Assembly: GCA_041747155.1 (NCBI GenBank)
Contig: JBGTFQ010000052.1
Coordinates: forward strand, 1-7,945
Length of the DNA stretch: 7,945 nt
Reading direction: 5' to 3'
Source: JACDDK01 sp041747155
GTDB taxonomy: Bacteria > Actinomycetota > Rubrobacteria > Rubrobacterales > Rubrobacteraceae
Shown here: piece by piece, positions 5,935 to 7,945 of the stretch
Layout of the letters: the number at the start of each line of letters is the position of its first letter
How positions within the stretch are numbered: the first letter of the stretch is position 1
Notes under the pieces: generated by a model
Database searches by the model: none
Seen by the model: the letters and a program-made list of their open reading frames with translations, nothing else
Told to the model about the DNA's origin: nothing
Made by a program: the position numbers and the translations under genes

Positions 5935-6813
5935 ATGCACTACGGTATCGTTATCGCCAACGTCGGTGACTACGCTGACCCCCGCGCCGCAGTCCGGCTG
6001 GCGACAGCAGCCGAGGAGGCCGGTTGGGAAGGTTTCTTCGTGTGGGATCATCTCGGCTTTGTGTGGGGCGCTCCGTCCGCAGATCCGTGGGTCATCCTCT
6101 CCGCTGTCGCCGCCTCCACGGAGCGTATAAAGATTGGGACCGACGTAACGCCACTCGCCCGCCGCCGTCCGCACGTCGTCGCGAATGCTTTAGCGACCTT
6201 AGACATCCTAAGCGGCGGTCGCATCATCTTCGGGGCCGGTCTCGGGGGCGTGCCGCGAGAGTTCGAGGCATTCGGAGACACGGGAGAGGCAAAAGAACGA
6301 GCCACGATGCTCGATGAAGGGCTCACCGTGCTGGATCGGCTTATGTCCGGTCAAGAAGTCACGCACCACGGCGAACATTACACGGTCGAGGGTATAACGC
6401 TGGCCCCTCTCCCCGTGCAGCATCCACGGGTACCGGTCTGGATCGGGGGCGAAGCCAAACCCGCCTTGCGCCGCGCCGCCCGGTGGGACGGTTGGCTCGC
6501 CAGCGCGACACCGCTGGACGGCTCTATCAAAATGTCCAAGAGCCCCGAGCAATTAGCGGAGATGGTAGCGGAAATACAGCGCCACCGGACCTCCGATACA
6601 CCCTTCGACGTGGCACTGGACGGTTACTCGAAGCCAGGTGATGCCACGAGGCAGAACGAATATGCAGAAGCGGGTGCGACATGGTGGCTGGAGAGCATCC
6701 ACAGTCGTCGCGGAACCGTCCAAGAGATGCTGGAGCGAGTGGAAGCCGGTCCCCAAACAAACAACTCTCAGCGGAACACGTCACCGGGTGGGGGAGAGCG
6801 AGCCTCTCTTTGA
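5935..6813 (+). CDS. Luciferase-like (LLM class) oxidoreductase, probably F420-dependent
   Basis: A 292-residue TIM-barrel flavin/deazaflavin oxidoreductase. The start MHYGIVIANVGDYADPR, EEAGWEGFFVWDH (residues 27-39), STERIKIGTDVTPL (61-74), RRPHVVANALATLDILSGGR (77-96), the glycine-rich IIFGAGLGG (97-105) and PVWIGGEAKPALRRAARWDGW (167-187) are in the order expected for bacterial luciferase-like monooxygenases; many actinobacterial members use F420, but FMN is possible. The substrate is unknown. AGGAGG at 5924-5929 lies 5 nt before the ATG at 5935; another ATG at 5931 is out of frame. The last 20 or so residues (after VEAGP) are polar, low in structure and unlike the family, so the end may have been altered. 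A link to the sulfur genes is not shown; it seems to have its own regulated promoter region. Confidence 0.85.
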   Translation: MHYGIVIANVGDYADPRAAVRLATAAEEAGWEGFFVWDHLGFVWGAPSADPWVILSAVAASTERIKIGTDVTPLARRRPHVVANALATLDILSGGRIIFGAGLGGVPREFEAFGDTGEAKERATMLDEGLTVLDRLMSGQEVTHHGEHYTVEGITLAPLPVQHPRVPVWIGGEAKPALRRAARWDGWLASATPLDGSIKMSKSPEQLAEMVAEIQRHRTSDTPFDVALDGYSKPGDATRQNEYAEAGATWWLESIHSRRGTVQEMLERVEAGPQTNNSQRNTSPGGGERASL

Positions 6814-6859
6814 TCCGACCAGCCCGCCGGAAAAATTAGGGAAAGCCTGAAGTCTCCTC

Positions 6860-7289
6860 CTACAACGCTACTATCAGGACAACAACGTAGACAGAGGCAC
6901 CGAGAGCGAAGTCCGCGAAGCGGTTCTGGCGCTCTTCGGGCAACTCTTCTTTGAGAACGTTCAGGATGGCACCTCCGATTAGGACAGCGAAGAGCACCAC
7001 GAGAGCCGCCTCGACAATATCTCCGAACAGACCCACCGTCCATCACACAAATGCCGACACCGCCAAAAGCCAACATCCTACGCGCCCATAGGTCTCCTTG
7101 TGGATTTCGCGCAGCCCGTAGAAGATGCCGAGCCCCAGCAGGGCTACAAGGTAGACGTGTTGTTTTGAGGAATGTCGGATCCTCACCCGCAGCCTCCAAC
7201 AGAGTTTGTTGGTTTTCGACGGGGTCCGGCAGGGTGTGAGCGAATACGTGGGCGACCGAGACATCGCCCGCCGCTGAAAGCCAACGGCT
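6860..7289 (-). pseudogene. Decayed polytopic membrane protein
   Basis: Two - strand frames together spell one membrane protein. The first part (about 7289-7166) reads DVSVAHVFAHTLPDPVENQQ and onward to DPTFLK. After the A4 run at 7166-7163 the frame must shift by one base to continue QHVYLVALLGLGIFYGL. An in-frame TGA at 7045-7043 then interrupts a hydrophobic segment, after which the same frame runs on through a membrane helix, NVLKEELPEERQNRFADF and a last helix to TAG at 6862-6860. The pieces match my memory of an uncharacterised family of bacterial membrane proteins of over 200 residues, loosely annotated as ZIP-like permeases. By that comparison a central part of tens of residues seems deleted at FYGLREIHKETYGRVG. 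With one frameshift, one stop and the deletion, it is very unlikely to work. Confidence 0.7.
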
Positions 7290-7300
7290 GCCCGGCACGT

Positions 7301-7618
7301 CGTTCGTTTCCGGACCACGATTATCGCCGGAAACACGATCGCGGGTTGGCGAGCCCGTCGTTGGCCCTGAATTTGCCGGAGAGTAGGTGCCGCAGACGGT
7401 TCGGCAGATTGTTCTCAGCGACTTGTCCCTGGGCTAGAGGAGGCGACAACCGTGTCCATGAGCGTGAAGATGGTTCCAATCAGCATGTCCGCCCATAACG
7501 GAAGTTCCAGGATGGCATAGACCAGGAGACCGCTGACGGCGTATACCAGCAACACCATCGATCCGAGCATCGCGGGCAGCGAGTGCCAGTACTTTCAGGG
7601 GTGGTTCGAGGCATCCAT
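7301..7618 (-). pseudogene. Decayed fragment of a CPA1-type Na+/H+ antiporter
   Basis: From an ATG at 7618 the frame reads MDASNHP, a TGA at 7597-7595, then KYWHSLPAMLGSMVLLVY, a second hydrophobic run, and LIGTIFTLMDTVVASS before a stop at 7417-7415. The next frame continues from 7422 as VAENNLPNRLRHLLSGKF and RANDGLANP. A third frame, from 7342, gives AIVFPAIIVVRK. This order is that of the middle of CPA1 (NhaP-like) antiporters, whose pore motif is TPTDPVVAS followed by ENxPxRLRxLLSxES and ANDGLAYPFVFLP. The pore motif has decayed to TLMDT, losing the Thr-Asp-Pro. The N-terminal helices and everything after the third frame are missing. It begins 5 bp after the stop of the neighbouring gene and runs into the other pseudogene with no gap. 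Confidence 0.72.
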
Positions 7619-7622
7619 CCTG

Positions 7623-7945
7623 TTACTCCCTGGTGGTCTCCGAGCCCGCTAGTACCTCCAGGGTTCGGGCGTAGACGACGGGCTTCTCCTCAAACTCCGC
7701 GTAGACGCTGTCGTCCAAGTTGACATTGTAGTTCTGCTCGATCTCCTTGACGTCGAGCTGACCGACGACCCCGGTGACCCGCACGCTCCGACCCTCGGAG
7801 ATGTCCTCCGGGAAAGAAGCTTCGTCTTCGATCACCAACGCCGACTCGACTTCGGCGAAGCCCTCGCCCTCACTAGCGTCCTCGCTGGTCAGCGAAAGGG
7901 CTTGAGGAGAGATCGAGCGATTCACCCGACCCTCGACAGTTACAC
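7623..7945 (-). CDS. Acidic protein of unknown function, C-terminal part (partial)
   Basis: The last 106 codons of a gene whose start lies beyond the window: the frame stays open to the window edge, so the GTG at 7925 is probably not the true start. The sequence is rich in Glu and Asp and beta-like: VTVEGRVNRSISPQAL, then DISEGRSVRVTGVVGQLDV, and DVKEIEQNYNVNLDDSVY, KPVVYARTLEVL. This looks like an OB-fold-like repeat unit seen in secreted or lipid-anchored actinobacterial proteins, where the visible part would follow a signal or lipobox sequence now outside the window. That localisation is inference. No catalytic motif is seen. It appears intact to its stop, unlike the two genes after it on the same strand. 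Confidence 0.65.
   Translation of the reverse strand, partial: VTVEGRVNRSISPQALSLTSEDASEGEGFAEVESALVIEDEASFPEDISEGRSVRVTGVVGQLDVKEIEQNYNVNLDDSVYAEFEEKPVVYARTLEVLAGSETTRE

Noticed and set aside
6768..7298. 176-codon - strand frame as an independent hypothetical gene
   Set aside because: Only its first part carries membrane-protein content; after the A4 run it is a shifted frame, and it ends inside the oxidoreductase gene.
7905..7925. GTG at 7925 as the true start of the last gene
   Set aside because: The frame remains open with similar composition to the window edge and no good ribosome binding site precedes the GTG.
1..7945. tRNA, rRNA, CRISPR arrays, intact insertion sequences
   Set aside because: I looked for cloverleaf-like arms, regularly spaced repeats and transposase motifs and saw none that I could support.

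Overview
The window reads as a piece of a GC-rich actinobacterial chromosome, most likely a Rubrobacter-like lineage. This is inference from gene content (an F420-type luciferase-like oxidoreductase, an acidic protein of a kind I associate with Rubrobacterales) and from a GC-rich codon choice that still uses ATA and AGA/AGG freely. GC was judged by eye, not computed.

Left part (1-3896, + strand): a sulfur gene group. The window opens inside the C-terminal STAS domain of a SulP-family anion transporter (stop at 188-190). A good sigma-70-type promoter follows (TTGACA, 17 bp, TAGTAT). It precedes a CstB-like persulfide dioxygenase/rhodanese fusion (393-1793), a single-domain rhodanese (1884-2192) and a complete second SulP transporter with a STAS domain (2199-3896). 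A weak hairpin with a short T tract lies between the first two genes and may attenuate transcription.

Middle part (3897-5690, - strand): a MazF/PemK-family toxin gene (4008-4367) with no recognisable antitoxin, about 350 bp without a gene, then two small membrane proteins, 4727-5149 and 5160-5579. These are the two halves of a split YeeE/YedE (TsuA-like) thiosulfate transporter, transcribed from their own promoter near 5660-5687. With the + strand genes they suggest one physiology: import of thiosulfate or related sulfur species, sulfur transfer by rhodaneses, oxidation of the persulfide to sulfite, and anion movement by SulP proteins. No sulfide:quinone reductase and no CstR/CsoR- or ArsR-type regulator gene is visible here.

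Right part (5690-7945): a regulatory-looking interval holds a 25-bp imperfect dyad and two tandem perfect GAAACGTTTC palindromes next to a TTGACA hexamer, ahead of a luciferase-like (probably F420-dependent) oxidoreductase (5935-6813). Downstream, on the - strand, the apparently empty 6860-7618 is two decayed membrane-protein genes run together: a polytopic membrane protein (one frameshift, one in-frame stop, probably an internal deletion) and the middle of a CPA1-type Na+/H+ antiporter (N-terminus missing, in-frame stop, two frame changes). The window ends in the C-terminal part of an acidic protein, also on the - strand.

The strongest points for a second look are the combined sulfur gene set, the tandem palindromes at 5779-5799, and the double pseudogene, which simple ORF calling would misread as hypothetical genes.
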